This document shows positions 1-8,557 of a DNA stretch of 64,000 nt, in pieces. A program made the position numbers and the translations under genes. The first letter of the stretch is position 1, and each line of letters starts with the position of its first letter. The notes beneath the pieces are model-generated. The model searched no databases. It was not told where the DNA came from and worked only from the letters and a program-made list of their open reading frames with translations. The DNA is from Sphingopyxis alaskensis RB2256 (lineage in GTDB: Bacteria > Pseudomonadota > Alphaproteobacteria > Sphingomonadales > Sphingomonadaceae), in assembly GCF_000013985.1 (NCBI RefSeq), contig NC_008048.1, positions 2,232,001-2,296,000 of the forward strand, read 5' to 3'.

Positions 1-375
1 GAGGATGCCGCGGCGGCGCATCTCGCCGCGCTGGAGGCGGCGCCGACGATTGGCTGCGATAGCTTCATCCTTTCCGCGCCGCCGCCCTTCGCACGCGACG
101 ATGCCGAGGAGCTGGCGCGCGACGCACGCGCGGTAATCGCACGCTATCACCCCGACGCCGCCGAGCTTTATGCCGCCAAAGGCTGGGTGCTCCCCGCGAC
201 AATCGACCGCGTTTACGACCCGTCGCGCGCCGAGCGCCGCTTCGGCTGGCGCGCCAGGAGCAACTTCGGCAGCGTGCTCGCGGCGCTGCGCGACGGCACG
301 CCGATGCCCTTTGCGCACGACCCCGGCTATGTCTCCCCCATGATCGCCCAGGAACGCGAAGCATGTATGAGCTGA
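1..375 (+). CDS. NAD-dependent epimerase/dehydratase, C-terminal end (partial)
   Basis: The reading frame is open from the first base of the window to a TGA at 373-375, so the gene enters from the left. The visible 124 residues look like the C-terminus of a short-chain nucleotide-sugar epimerase: a substrate-side helix region, then VYDPSRAERRFGWRARSNF, the typical 'D..RAREELGW.P..' tail of UDP-glucose 4-epimerase/dTDP-glucose dehydratase relatives, then a short proline-rich end. The Rossmann domain and catalytic YxxxK lie outside the window, so the substrate cannot be named. The next gene starts inside its last codons (13-base overlap), which suggests co-translation. Confidence 0.7.
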   Translation, partial: EDAAAAHLAALEAAPTIGCDSFILSAPPPFARDDAEELARDARAVIARYHPDAAELYAAKGWVLPATIDRVYDPSRAERRFGWRARSNFGSVLAALRDGTPMPFAHDPGYVSPMIAQEREACMS

Positions 376-1043
376 TCACCGCCAACCGCAATTATTCGAG
401 CTGGTCGCTGCGCCCGTGGATATTGATGAGGGGTCTGGACATCGCGTTTCGCGACCGCATCGAGCCCTTTACCAAGCCGAGCAATTACGAGGAGTTCCGC
501 GCCTTTTCACCGACCGGACAGGTGCCCGTGCTGCTTCACGAGGGCCGGACGATCCACGATTCGCTGGGCATCGCGCTTTATCTCGCCGACCGGCACGCGG
601 GCGTGTGGCCGACCGATCCCGATGCGCGCGCCTGGGCGGTCTGTGCCGCGTGCGAAATGCACAGCGGCTTTGCGGCGCTCCGCAATGATTGCACGATGAA
701 CGTCGGGGTGCGCGTGACGCCGAAGCCGATGTCCGATGCCCTGTGCGCGAACGTCGCGCGCATCCGCGAATTGTTCGAGGAAGGGCTGGCGCGCTTTGGC
801 GGGCCGTGGCTGGCGGGCGCCGACTTTACCGCCGTCGATGCCTTTTTCGCGCCGGTCGCCTTTCGTATCCGCACCTATGGCCTCGACGTCGGCGCAGGGC
901 AGGCGTGGGTCGATCATATGCTGGCGCATCCGGCGATGCTGGAGTGGGAGCGGCAGGCGCTCGCCGAGCAATGGCGCGAAGAAAGCCATGAGGCCGAACT
1001 GGCGGCGGCGGGGGTGATTACGGCGGATTATCGGGTGGGTTAG
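363..1043 (+). CDS. Glutathione S-transferase family protein
   Basis: This 226-residue protein is the usual size of a soluble cytosolic GST. The N-terminal thioredoxin-like domain starts with ANRNYSSWSLRPW (residues 7-19), the signature of the plant-maleylacetoacetate-isomerase-like bacterial GST group; one of the serines at 12, 13 or 15 is the likely glutathione-activating residue. A TGQVPVL segment with the conserved cis-proline follows at about residues 50-57, and the rest is the all-helical C-terminal domain. It overlaps the upstream epimerase by 13 bases, so it probably shares its transcript. The substrate is unknown. A palindromic repeat separates it from convergent crtZ. Confidence 0.85.
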   Translation: MYELITANRNYSSWSLRPWILMRGLDIAFRDRIEPFTKPSNYEEFRAFSPTGQVPVLLHEGRTIHDSLGIALYLADRHAGVWPTDPDARAWAVCAACEMHSGFAALRNDCTMNVGVRVTPKPMSDALCANVARIRELFEEGLARFGGPWLAGADFTAVDAFFAPVAFRIRTYGLDVGAGQAWVDHMLAHPAMLEWERQALAEQWREESHEAELAAAGVITADYRVG

Positions 1044-1056
1044 ACCGAACAAACTC

Positions 1057-1154
1057 CGTCATTGCGAGCGAAGCGAAGCAATCTCCAGCTATGCGCCATG
1101 CGCAAGGACGACAGCTTGAGATTGCCGCGTCGCCTTCGGCTCCTCGCAATGACG
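1057..1154. repeat. Palindromic intergenic repeat, family A (REP-like)
   Basis: The left arm begins CGTCATTGCGAGCGAAGCGA at 1057 and the right arm ends with CCTCGCAATGACG at 1154, so the element can fold into a long imperfect hairpin. It lies between the convergent GST and crtZ genes and could end transcription in both directions. Relatives occur at 18061-18146, 20396-20467 and 44077-44169, with a half element near 59580. Confidence 0.8.
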
Positions 1155-1156
1155 GA

Positions 1157-1675
1157 TTAATCGGCCAAAGCCTCGCGCACCACCGCGATCCCGGCCTCGC
1201 GCTGGGCTTTCAATTCGGCCTTCAGCTTCGCGGGATCGCGCGCAAAGACGAAGCCGAAACTCACCCCGCCCTCTTTGCCGATCGTCGCATGATGGAGCTT
1301 GTGCGCCTGCACGAGCCGCTTGGCATAGCCGCGGCGCGGGACCCAGCGGAAATAGCGCTGGTGGACGAGCCCGTCGTGCACCAGCGTATAGATGATGCCG
1401 TAAAGGAGGATGCCGAGCCCGATCCACGTTCCCGGCTTCCACGCCGCGGCACCCATGATCATCGGACTGCCGATGGCGAAGGCCGAAATGCTCATCGCCG
1501 CGCCGAACAGCGCGAACAGATCGTTCTTTTCGAGGCGGTTGTCGTGCGGTTCGTGATGGTCGCGGTGCCACGCCCAGCCAAAGCCATGCATGATATATTT
1601 GTGCGACGCCCAAGCGACGCCCTCCATCGCGATGACGGTGGCGAGGACAAGGAAAAGGATGGCGGGGAGCGACAT
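1157..1675 (-). CDS. crtZ: Beta-carotene hydroxylase CrtZ
   Basis: The 172-residue protein is a non-haem di-iron membrane hydroxylase that adds 3-hydroxyl groups to the beta-ionone rings of beta-carotene to give zeaxanthin, the precursor of nostoxanthin-type sphingomonad carotenoids. The family histidine clusters are present: H25xxxxH30, H37xxHH41 and H44, then an HDGLVH motif and HKLHH near residue 137. An N-terminal membrane helix covers residues 3-22. I chose the ATG at 1675 (MSLPAIL) because the upstream in-frame codons only translate the repeat at 1721-1796. No other crt gene lies nearby, so it stands alone, flanked by repeats on both sides. Confidence 0.92.
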   Translation of the reverse strand: MSLPAILFLVLATVIAMEGVAWASHKYIMHGFGWAWHRDHHEPHDNRLEKNDLFALFGAAMSISAFAIGSPMIMGAAAWKPGTWIGLGILLYGIIYTLVHDGLVHQRYFRWVPRRGYAKRLVQAHKLHHATIGKEGGVSFGFVFARDPAKLKAELKAQREAGIAVVREALAD

Positions 1676-1720
1676 ATGGGGATTATAGGCGCGTCGAAGA
1701 CATGATGCCATACTCCGCGC

Positions 1721-1796
1721 GTCATCCCGGCGAAGGCCGGGATCCCGCCGGTGCGACATACCGATAGGGTGAGATCCCGGCCTTCGCCGGGATGAC
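1721..1796. repeat. Palindromic repeat, family C, perfect 24-bp arms
   Basis: The arms at 1721-1744 (starting GTCATCCCGGCGAAGG) and 1773-1796 are exact reverse complements around a 28-base loop. The element lies in the divergent spacer between crtZ and leuC. A related, less perfect copy is at 43241-43311 and a looser relative at 51274-51360. Its position upstream of crtZ may affect that gene's 5' region. Confidence 0.85.
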
Positions 1797-1901
1797 GATT
1801 AAGAGAGGGCTGGGCACGGCGCGCGGGCCATTGCGACCGAAAATTGCGTTTTCCTTCGCCACTCGCTTGCAAAGTTATGCAGGCGGCGTAAGTGATCCCG
1901 C

Positions 1902-3332
1902 ATGACTCGGCCCCGCACGCTTTACGAAAAAATCTGGGACGCGCATGTCGTCGAACGGCGCGGCGACGGCACCTGCCTGATCTTCATCGACCGCCACCTC
2001 GTCCATGAAGTCACCAGCCCGCAGGCCTTTGCCGGGCTTCGCGCGAGCGGCCGCACGGTGCGCCGCCCCGACCTGACGCTCGCGGTGCCCGACCATAATG
2101 TGCCGACGACGCCGCGCAAGGATGCGGCGGGCAACCGGCTGCCGATCGCCGACCCCGAAAGCGCGGCGCAATTGGCGGCGCTGGAGAAGAACGCGCCCGA
2201 GTTCGGCATCCGTTACATCGACGCGATCGCGCCCGAGCAGGGCATCGTTCATGTCGTCGGCCCCGAACAGGGTTTTTCGCTGCCCGGCGCAACGATCGTT
2301 TGCGGCGACAGCCACACGGCGTGCCACGGCGGCATCGGCGCGCTCGCCTTTGGCATCGGGACGAGCGAGGTCGAGCATGTTCTGGCGACGCAGACCCTGC
2401 TGCTCCAGCCCGCGAAGACGATGGAGGTGCGCGTCGAGGGCGACGTCGGCCCCGGCGTCAGCGCGAAGGACATCATCCTGCACATCACGGGCACCATCGG
2501 CGCCGCGGGCGGCACGGGCCACGTCATCGAATATACCGGCAGCGCGATCCGCGCGCTGTCGATCGAGGGGCGGCTGACGATCAGCAACATGGCGATCGAG
2601 GGCGGCGCGCGCGCCGGACTGATCGCGCCCGACGAGACGACTTTCGCTTATCTCAAGGGCCGCCCCTACGCCCCGAAGGGCGCCGACTGGGACGCCGCGG
2701 TCGCTTACTGGAAAAGCCTGACCACCGATCCCGGCGCGACTTACGACAAGGTGGTCGTCATCGACGCCGCCGACATCGCGCCCAGCGTGACGTGGGGCAC
2801 GAGTCCCGAGGACGTCGTGCCGATCACCGGCACCGTGCCCGATCCGGCAAGCTTTTCCGATCCGTCGAAACGGGCCGCCGCCGCCAAGAGCCTGGCCTAT
2901 ATGGGGCTCGAACCCGGCACGCGGATGCAGGATGTGCCGGTCGAAAATATCTTCATCGGCAGCTGCACCAACAGCCGGATCGAGGATTTGCGCGCCGCCG
3001 CAGCGGTGCTGAAGGGTCGCAGGAAGGCGCCGGGCGTCAAATGGGCGATCGTCGTTCCCGGTTCGGGCCTGGTGAAGGCTCAGGCCGAGGCCGAGGGACT
3101 CGACCGCATCTTCATCGACGCGGGACTCGAATGGCGCGAGCCCGGCTGTTCGGCGTGCCTCGCGATGAACCCCGACAAGGTGCCCGCGGGCGAGCGCTGC
3201 GCATCGACGAGCAATCGCAATTTCGTCGGTCGGCAAGGACCGGGTGCCCGCACGCACCTCGTCAGCCCCGCGATGGCCGCGGCGGCGGCGGTGACCGGAA
3301 AGCTCACCGACGTGCGCGAATTAATGGCATGA
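1902..3332 (+). CDS. leuC: 3-isopropylmalate dehydratase large subunit LeuC
   Basis: LeuC is the catalytic subunit of isopropylmalate isomerase, which converts 2- to 3-isopropylmalate in leucine synthesis together with LeuD. It has 476 residues, normal for the family. It starts [16 protein letters not shown], and carries [20 protein letters not shown] in the aconitase core and the three [4Fe-4S] cysteines, one in FIGSCTNSR (about residue 353) and two in [11 protein letters not shown] (about residues 414-417). The ATG at 1902 fits the family start. A metallo-hydrolase gene separates it from leuD, with small gaps, so the three genes are probably one transcript. Confidence 0.97.
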   Translation: MTRPRTLYEKIWDAHVVERRGDGTCLIFIDRHLVHEVTSPQAFAGLRASGRTVRRPDLTLAVPDHNVPTTPRKDAAGNRLPIADPESAAQLAALEKNAPEFGIRYIDAIAPEQGIVHVVGPEQGFSLPGATIVCGDSHTACHGGIGALAFGIGTSEVEHVLATQTLLLQPAKTMEVRVEGDVGPGVSAKDIILHITGTIGAAGGTGHVIEYTGSAIRALSIEGRLTISNMAIEGGARAGLIAPDETTFAYLKGRPYAPKGADWDAAVAYWKSLTTDPGATYDKVVVIDAADIAPSVTWGTSPEDVVPITGTVPDPASFSDPSKRAAAAKSLAYMGLEPGTRMQDVPVENIFIGSCTNSRIEDLRAAAAVLKGRRKAPGVKWAIVVPGSGLVKAQAEAEGLDRIFIDAGLEWREPGCSACLAMNPDKVPAGERCASTSNRNFVGRQGPGARTHLVSPAMAAAAAVTGKLTDVRELMA

Positions 3333-3357
3333 ACGCAGACAGAGGGAGCCGAAGGGC

Positions 3358-4206
3358 ATGATCGGGAAAGCTGTCATAACGATCGCGGCGGCACTGGCGC
3401 TCGCCACCCCCGCGCTGGCGCAGGACAGGCCCGCAGCTGCGAAGCTCAGCCTGACCCGGCTCGATTGCGGGACGGTGCGCGTCAACCGGCTCAACGCCTT
3501 TTCGGATACCGAGGCCTATCCGGGGCAAAGCCGTGACCTGACGGTCGGTTGTTATCTCATCCGTCACGGCGACCAGCTGATGCTCTGGGATCTGGGCCTG
3601 CCGACCGCGCTGAAGGGCGCGGCGTTCAACACCGACGGCGACATGTCGGCGACGGTGCGCACAAGCCTGGTCGAGCAACTCGCCGAGCTGGGCATCAAGC
3701 CCGAGGAGATCGACGTCGTCGGCGTCAGCCATTTCCACTTCGACCATATCGGTCAATTGCCCGATTTCCCGGCCGCGAAGCTCTACATCGGCAAACGCGA
3801 CTGGGACTGGCTGATCGACAGCGGCCGCCCGGCGTGGGTCAATCCCCAACCCTTTACCCACTGGATCGGCGGCGGCGGCGCGGTCGAGCCGGTCGAACGC
3901 GACAAGGACATTTTCGGCGACGGTCGCGTGATGATGCTCGACATGCCGGGGCATACGCCGGGCCACCACGTGCTGCTCGTGCGGCTCGCCGGCATGGGTC
4001 CGGTGCTGCTGAGCGGCGACCAGGCGCATTTTCAGGAAAATTACGACAGCGAAGGCGTGCCGGAGTTCAACACCGACCGCGCCCAGACGCTCGCGTCGTT
4101 CGACCGCTTCAAGGGGCTGGCGAAGAATCTGGGCGCGACGGTGATCATCCAGCACGAGCCGCGCGACGTCGCCAAGCTGCCCCCCTTTCCCAAGGCGGCC
4201 GAATGA
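3358..4206 (+). CDS. Secreted MBL-fold metallo-hydrolase (AHL-lactonase-like family)
   Basis: The 282-residue protein has a clear signal peptide ([22 protein letters not shown]), so it is exported. The metallo-beta-lactamase metal site is intact: [10 protein letters not shown] at 123-132 (HxHxDH at 124-129), GHTPGHH near 198 and a GDQAHF aspartate near 219. The overall pattern, including [15 protein letters not shown] early on, matches the N-acyl-homoserine-lactonase/AttM branch. The true substrate is not known. It sits 26 bases after leuC and one base before leuD, an unexpected partner for leucine synthesis. It may hydrolyse lactones or simply be a hitch-hiking gene in the operon. Confidence 0.85.
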
Positions 4207-4207
4207 C

Positions 4208-4801
4208 ATGACGCCGCTGAACCAGGTCGAGGGCCGCGCCATCCCGCTGGGCCTCAAAAATATCGACACCGACGTCATCATCCCTGCGCACTGGCTGAAG
4301 ACCACGACGCGCGAGGGCATGGGACGCGGCGCGTTCGAAAGCCTGCGCGCCGATCCCGACAATCTGTTCGACCGCCCCGAATACAGGCAAGCCCCGATCC
4401 TGATCGCGGGCGACAATTTCGGATGCGGGTCGAGCCGCGAACATGCCGCCTGGGCGCTCGGCGACCTCGGTATCCGCGTCGTGATCGCGCCGAGCTATTC
4501 GGACATTTTTTCGGGCAATGCGGTGAAGAACGGCATCCTGCCGGTCGTGCTGCCGCAGGCGGCGATCGACCGGCTTCTCGAAGTGGCGGCGACCGATCCG
4601 GTCCGCATCGACCTCGAGCATCAGACGGTGACGACGCCGTTCCAGGACCGCTTCACCTTCGAGATCGACCCGTTCCGCAAGATGTGCCTGCTCGAAGGGC
4701 TCGACGAGATTTCGCTGACCGAAAAGAGCGATGCGGCGATCGGCGCCTATGAAGACAGGCTCGATGCCGAGCGTCCGTGGATGCGCGCCGTCGTCGGGTA
4801 G
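4208..4801 (+). CDS. leuD: 3-isopropylmalate dehydratase small subunit LeuD
   Basis: LeuD (197 residues) supplies the swivel domain of isopropylmalate isomerase and pairs with LeuC upstream. Recognisable segments are the opening [36 protein letters not shown] near residues 70-85, and [18 protein letters not shown]. Length and motifs are normal. It begins immediately after the metallo-hydrolase stop, consistent with translational coupling, and is followed within 25 bases by the MDR-family oxidoreductase gene. Confidence 0.97.
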
Positions 4802-4824
4802 GACACCGAAGAGGAGAAGATGTG

Positions 4825-5820
4825 ATGAAGGCTCTTTTGTCGACCGCAACCGGCGGCCCCGAAACGCTGGTCCTTGGCGAACTGCCGCGCCCGAGCGCGG
4901 GCAAGGGCCAGATCGTGATCGACGTGAAAGCCTGCGCGGTCAATTTCCCCGACACGCTCATCATCGAGGATAAATATCAGTTCAAACCCGAACGCCCCTT
5001 TGCGCCTGGCGGCGAAGTGGCCGGGCTGGTCGCCGAAGTCGGCGAGGGCGTCACCGGGTTCAAGGCCGGCGACCGGGTGATCGCGGGCTGCGGCAACGGG
5101 GGAATGGCCGAGGCGGTCGCGGTCTCGGTGCATAATGTCTATCACCTGCCCGAAGGCCATGACTTTGCCGAAGGTGCCTCCTTGCTGATGACCTATGGCA
5201 CCAGCATCCACGCGCTCGTTGATCGCGGGCACATCAAGGAAGGCGACACGCTGCTGGTCCTGGGCGCATCGGGCGGGGTCGGCATCGCCGCAGTCGAGCT
5301 GGGCAAGGCGTTCGGGGCGCGCGTCGTCGCGGGCGTGTCGAGCGAGGAGAAGGCCGCGATCGCGCGCGACGCGGGCGCCGACGAGATCGTGGTCTATGGC
5401 CGCCAGCCGTTCGACAAGGACCAGTCGAAGGAACTTGCGAACCGATTCAAGGAAGCCGTCGGGCCGGGCGGCGCGAACCTCATCTATGACGCAGTCGGCG
5501 GCGATTATGCCGAGCCGGCGCTGCGTTCGATCGCGTGGGAGGGCCGCTATCTGGTCGTCGGCTTCCCCGCGGGCATCCCGCGCCTGCCGCTGAACCTGAC
5601 GCTGCTCAAGAGCTGCGACGTTGCCGGCGTCTTCTGGGGCGCGTTCGTCGCACGCGAACCGGAACGCAACCGCGCCAATATCGCGCGCCTGTTCCAGCTG
5701 TGGGAGCAAGGCAAGATCAAGCCGCGCGTCACCGGCAGCTATGCCCTTGAAGACGGAGGCAAGGCGATCGCCAAGCTCGGCGATCGCAGCGCGGTGGGCA
5801 AGCTGGTCGTCACCATCTGA
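4825..5820 (+). CDS. NADPH:quinone oxidoreductase family protein (zeta-crystallin-like MDR)
   Basis: A 331-residue medium-chain dehydrogenase/reductase of the zinc-free quinone reductase branch. It has an N-terminal GroES-like domain (VNFPDTLIIEDKYQF, PFAPGGEVAG), the nucleotide-binding LGASGGVGIAA loop at about 147-157, and a C-terminal GKAIAKLGDRSAVGKLVV tail. The zinc-ligand cysteines of true alcohol dehydrogenases are absent. I chose the ATG at 4825, after a GAGGAGAAG ribosome-binding site; an upstream in-frame start would overlap leuD. It probably reduces a quinone or enone with NADPH; the physiological substrate is unknown. Confidence 0.88.
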   Translation: MKALLSTATGGPETLVLGELPRPSAGKGQIVIDVKACAVNFPDTLIIEDKYQFKPERPFAPGGEVAGLVAEVGEGVTGFKAGDRVIAGCGNGGMAEAVAVSVHNVYHLPEGHDFAEGASLLMTYGTSIHALVDRGHIKEGDTLLVLGASGGVGIAAVELGKAFGARVVAGVSSEEKAAIARDAGADEIVVYGRQPFDKDQSKELANRFKEAVGPGGANLIYDAVGGDYAEPALRSIAWEGRYLVVGFPAGIPRLPLNLTLLKSCDVAGVFWGAFVAREPERNRANIARLFQLWEQGKIKPRVTGSYALEDGGKAIAKLGDRSAVGKLVVTI

Positions 5821-5885
5821 AATACCGCCCCGATCCCGCGCTGACCGCGGCGCTCCGGGCCCTCGCCGCCGACGGGCGGATCGAG

Positions 5886-6095
5886 GTGCGGATGACGCCC
5901 GGCGCGCGCAGCGAGGCGGTGCGGATCGAGGGTGGCACCGTGCATCTGCGCGTGACCGTTCCGCCCGCCGACGGCGCTGCGAACGCCGCCGTGCTGCGCC
6001 TGCTCGCCGCCGCGCTCGACGTCCCGCCGCGCGACCTGACGTTGATCCGGGGCGCATCGGCGCGGATCAAATTGATCGGCATCGCGCGCAATTGA
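5886..6095 (+). CDS. DUF167 (YggU-type) family protein
   Basis: A small basic protein of about 69 residues matching the DUF167/YggU fold: VRMTPGARSEAV, then VHLRVTVPPADGAANAAVLRLLA and LIRGASARIKLIGI. The function of the family is unknown. The only conventional start in frame is the GTG at 5886, but the open frame extends back to about 5817 and the domain's first strand (GRIEVRM) lies right at that point. The true protein may therefore start earlier at a rare codon overlapping the upstream stop. It directly follows the quinone oxidoreductase gene. Confidence 0.7.
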   Translation: MRMTPGARSEAVRIEGGTVHLRVTVPPADGAANAAVLRLLAAALDVPPRDLTLIRGASARIKLIGIARN

Positions 6096-6169
6096 CCCTC
6101 GCCGGTTAACCAATTGGCAGGGCATCGCGGCTATATCCGGCAGCAGGACTGGCTGGACCAAGGTGGATC

Positions 6170-6463
6170 ATGGCGAAACGCCGCCCGAAACGCGCCGAAG
6201 GAGATGCGAGCATCGCCAACATTTCGCGAACCCGCCGCGCGCAGCTGGTCGCCGAGTTCGAGGGCGAGCTGGGCATCGACTATAAGGCACGCGCCGCGGC
6301 GGAAGAGGCCGAACGACGCTGGATCGCGCGCAAGACCTTCATCGTCTGGACGATCGCGCTGATGTTCTTTGCCATCGCGTGCCAGAAGCTGTGGATCATG
6401 GGTCAGGACGTCGATGTTCCCTTTTCCGACATCAATCCGGTGCGCAGCCTGGTCGGGGATTAA
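6170..6463 (+). CDS. Small single-span membrane protein, unknown function
   Basis: A 97-residue protein with a basic N-terminus (MAKRRPKRAEG), a charged region rich in Ala, Glu and Arg (residues 25-50, probably helical), one membrane segment at about 54-74 (TFIVWTIALMFFAIACQ) and a short acidic tail. The topology suggests a cytoplasmic N-terminus and a small periplasmic end. I do not recognise the family. Normal codon use and a plausible ATG at 6170 support a real gene. Confidence 0.6.
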   Translation: MAKRRPKRAEGDASIANISRTRRAQLVAEFEGELGIDYKARAAAEEAERRWIARKTFIVWTIALMFFAIACQKLWIMGQDVDVPFSDINPVRSLVGD

Positions 6464-6705
6464 ACCCGGTTGACCTGACCCCCTGATTTTCCTCCAGTCT
6501 TGATTGGAGTCCGGCCCTGATGAAAGGACAGCCAACCGGATCGACAACAGGGCAATAATGATCTTGGACGTCCACACGCTGGAATCCCCCGTCACCGGTC
6601 GAAAAAATTCTTCGTCTCGCCAACACCGTCCTCGTCCGGGGAACAGAAACAAATGCCAGAGGGCGCTTGTCATCATCCGGCGGCACTGTTAGAGGCGCCG
6701 GCGTT
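6464..6705. other. Intergenic spacer before tRNA-Thr, no gene seen
   Basis: The short reading frames here have atypical composition and no recognisable motif. The stretch is less GC-rich than its surroundings. Together with the integrase relic on the other side of the tRNA, this fits DNA left by past insertion and loss. No promoter is clear enough to call. Confidence 0.4.
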
Positions 6706-6781
6706 GCCGCTTTAGCTCAGTTGGTAGAGCACATCATTCGTAATGATGGGGCCACAGGTTCGAGTCCTGTAAGCGGCACCA
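6706..6781 (+). tRNA. tRNA-Thr (anticodon CGT)
   Basis: The 7-bp acceptor stem (GCCGCTT with AAGCGGC), the D-arm TAGCTCAGTTGGTAGAGC, the anticodon arm with loop TTCGTAA, the T-arm with GGTTCGAGTCC and an encoded CCA are all present. The anticodon CGT reads ACG (Thr). An integrase relic points towards its 3' end, so it was probably the attachment site of a lost island. Confidence 0.95.
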
Positions 6782-6782
6782 G

Positions 6783-7109
6783 TCAATCCGTTGAAATAAA
6801 AGATTTTCTGACGCCATCGAGGCGCCGGAACCTGACATTGTTGCTCGGGCCCGCGAAGGCGCGCGGCATCGGACGGCCATCAATTGAAACTTGAGCTAAT
6901 GTCCATGCTGACTGCCTCGCCTGCTTCAGGCTGATCGCGGGATAGGCACCGATCGACAGCTTCTGTTCGACCGGGCCGATCCGGTAGCGGAATCGCCAGA
7001 GTTTGCCCCCGGCTGGGAAGACCTCGACGTAAAATCCGCGGTCGTCAGCAACCTTGTAGGGCTTGTCCTTTGGCTCGAGGGCGCAAAGCCGAGTCTCGAT
7101 CAGCGGCAT
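6783..7109 (-). pseudogene. Relic of a P4-type tyrosine integrase (N-terminal DUF4102 part)
   Basis: From the ATG at 7109 the translation begins MPLIETRLCALEPKDKPYKV, then shows FYVEVFPAGGKLWRFRYRIG and LSIGAYPAISLKQAR, the arm-binding N-terminal domain of P4-like integrases, which normally reach about 400 residues. After about residue 72 the similarity stops, and the frame ends next to tRNA-Thr. The whole catalytic domain with R-H-R-Y is missing. This is a dead fragment of an integrase that used a neighbouring tRNA as target, lying between tRNA-Thr and the oppositely oriented tRNA-Leu. Confidence 0.75.
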
Positions 7110-7273
7110 GTTCGGGCCTTTTCCCGATGTGGTTTTCGCAAAGGCCTGCAAAAAGCCCGCAAAATGTGCGGAACCCCCGAGAAAAGGCGGGACGATCCGG
7201 CACGATCCAGGGGCCAATTTCCCCTGGTTTCTGCGGGTTTAATACATTTTCGGGATGTTCCGAGAAGAACAAA

Positions 7274-7360
7274 TGGTGCCCAGAAGAGGACTCGAACCTC
7301 CACGACCTTGCGATCGCCAGCACCTGAAGCTGGTGCGTCTACCAATTCCGCCATCTGGGC
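7274..7360 (-). tRNA. tRNA-Leu (anticodon CAG)
   Basis: Read on the minus strand the gene begins GCCCAGATGGCGGAATTGGT and ends TCTGGGC-A-CCA, with the anticodon stem CCAGC/GCTGG around loop TTCAGGT (anticodon CAG). The long variable arm GGCGATCGCAAGGTCGT is typical of a class II tRNA. It faces tRNA-Thr across the integrase relic. Confidence 0.95.
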
Positions 7361-7560
7361 ACGGGGTAGGAGCGGGCGCTTAGCGGGGCGGCTGGCGGCT
7401 TGTCAACCGCGCTCCGGTCGCCGTCGTGCTTTTTATCTCAAACCGAACGGTTTCGCGGCGCAAACTGGCCTTCTCCCTTGCCCCTCCCTTCGCTTCGCGG
7501 CATGGGAAAGCCGTTCGGCGCCCGTGCGCGCCCCTTGAAGAGAATCACACAGGCGGACCC

Positions 7561-8499
7561 ATGCAGACTTTCGACGGGCAATTGATCACGGTGCTGGGCG
7601 GCGGCGGCTTCCTCGGCCGCTATGTCGTGCAACGGTTGCTGGCGCGCGGCGCGCGCGTTCGTATTGCACAGCGCGACCCGCGCGCGGCGACCTTCCTGAA
7701 GCCGCTCGGCGGGCTTGGCCAGACGCAGTTCGTCCACGCCGACGTCCGTGACGCGGCGAGCGTGGCGCGCGCGGTGCAGGGCAGCGACGCGGTGATCAAC
7801 CTGGTCGGCGCGTTCGACGATATGCGCGCGGTGCAGGCCGATGGCGCGGGACATGTCGCGACGACGGCGAAAGCGGCGGGCGCGCGCGCGCTCGTCCATG
7901 TCTCGGCGATCGGCGCCGACCGCGACAGCCCTTCGGCCTATGGCCGCAGCAAGGGCGACGGCGAAGCCGCGGTGCGCGCGGCCTTTACCGGGGCCGCCAT
8001 CCTGCGTCCCTCGATCATCTTTGGCCGCGAGGACCGGTTCATCAATCGCTTTGCCGGCATGATGCGCCTCGCGCCGGTCATGCCGGTGATCGCGCCGCAA
8101 GCGAAGTTCCAGCCCGTCTATGTCGGCGATGTCGCCGATGCGGTCGTCGCCGCGCTGGCCGACACGGCCACCGGCAGGCTGTTCGAACTCGGTGGGCCGC
8201 AGGTGCTGACGATGCGCGAACTGCTCCGCTGGATCGCCGATGCAACCGGACGGTCGCCGCTGTTCATCGACGTGCCCGATTTTCTTGCCTCGGCGCTCGC
8301 GACCGGATTCGGCTGGGCGCCCGGTGCGCCGATCACCAGAGACCAGTGGCTGATGCTGCAAAGCGACAATGTCGTGGCGAGCGGCGCCGCGGGCCTCGCC
8401 GAGCTTGGCATCACGCCCACCCCGCTCGCGGCGGTCGCCGACGGCTGGCTGGTGCAATATCGCCGCCACGGCCGGTTCACGGTCGAAACCCCCGCCTGA
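7561..8499 (+). CDS. NDUFA9-like NAD(P)-binding reductase (atypical SDR)
   Basis: A 312-residue protein with an N-terminal Rossmann motif VLGGGGFLGRYVVQRL (residues 10-25), INLVGAF, and VHVSAIGADRDSPSAYGRSKGDGE, in which the catalytic YxxxK is modified to YGRSK. These features match the complex I NDUFA9-type subfamily of extended SDRs. In alphaproteobacteria such proteins are linked to complex I/quinone metabolism, and one relative in Caulobacter (CerR) is reported to act in ceramide synthesis, so a role in the sphingolipid pathway 40 kb away is possible but unproven. The ATG at 7561 is chosen at the start of the Rossmann domain. uppP follows closely. Confidence 0.82.
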   Translation: MQTFDGQLITVLGGGGFLGRYVVQRLLARGARVRIAQRDPRAATFLKPLGGLGQTQFVHADVRDAASVARAVQGSDAVINLVGAFDDMRAVQADGAGHVATTAKAAGARALVHVSAIGADRDSPSAYGRSKGDGEAAVRAAFTGAAILRPSIIFGREDRFINRFAGMMRLAPVMPVIAPQAKFQPVYVGDVADAVVAALADTATGRLFELGGPQVLTMRELLRWIADATGRSPLFIDVPDFLASALATGFGWAPGAPITRDQWLMLQSDNVVASGAAGLAELGITPTPLAAVADGWLVQYRRHGRFTVETPA

Positions 8500-8557
8500 C
8501 ACCATCCCGGCCCCGGTGGTCGCGTGGTGATTGCCGGGGCGCAGCCCAGGACATTTC

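Noticed and set aside
6504..6692. A 62-residue open frame before tRNA-Thr
   Set aside because: No ribosome-binding site, no motif and atypical composition.
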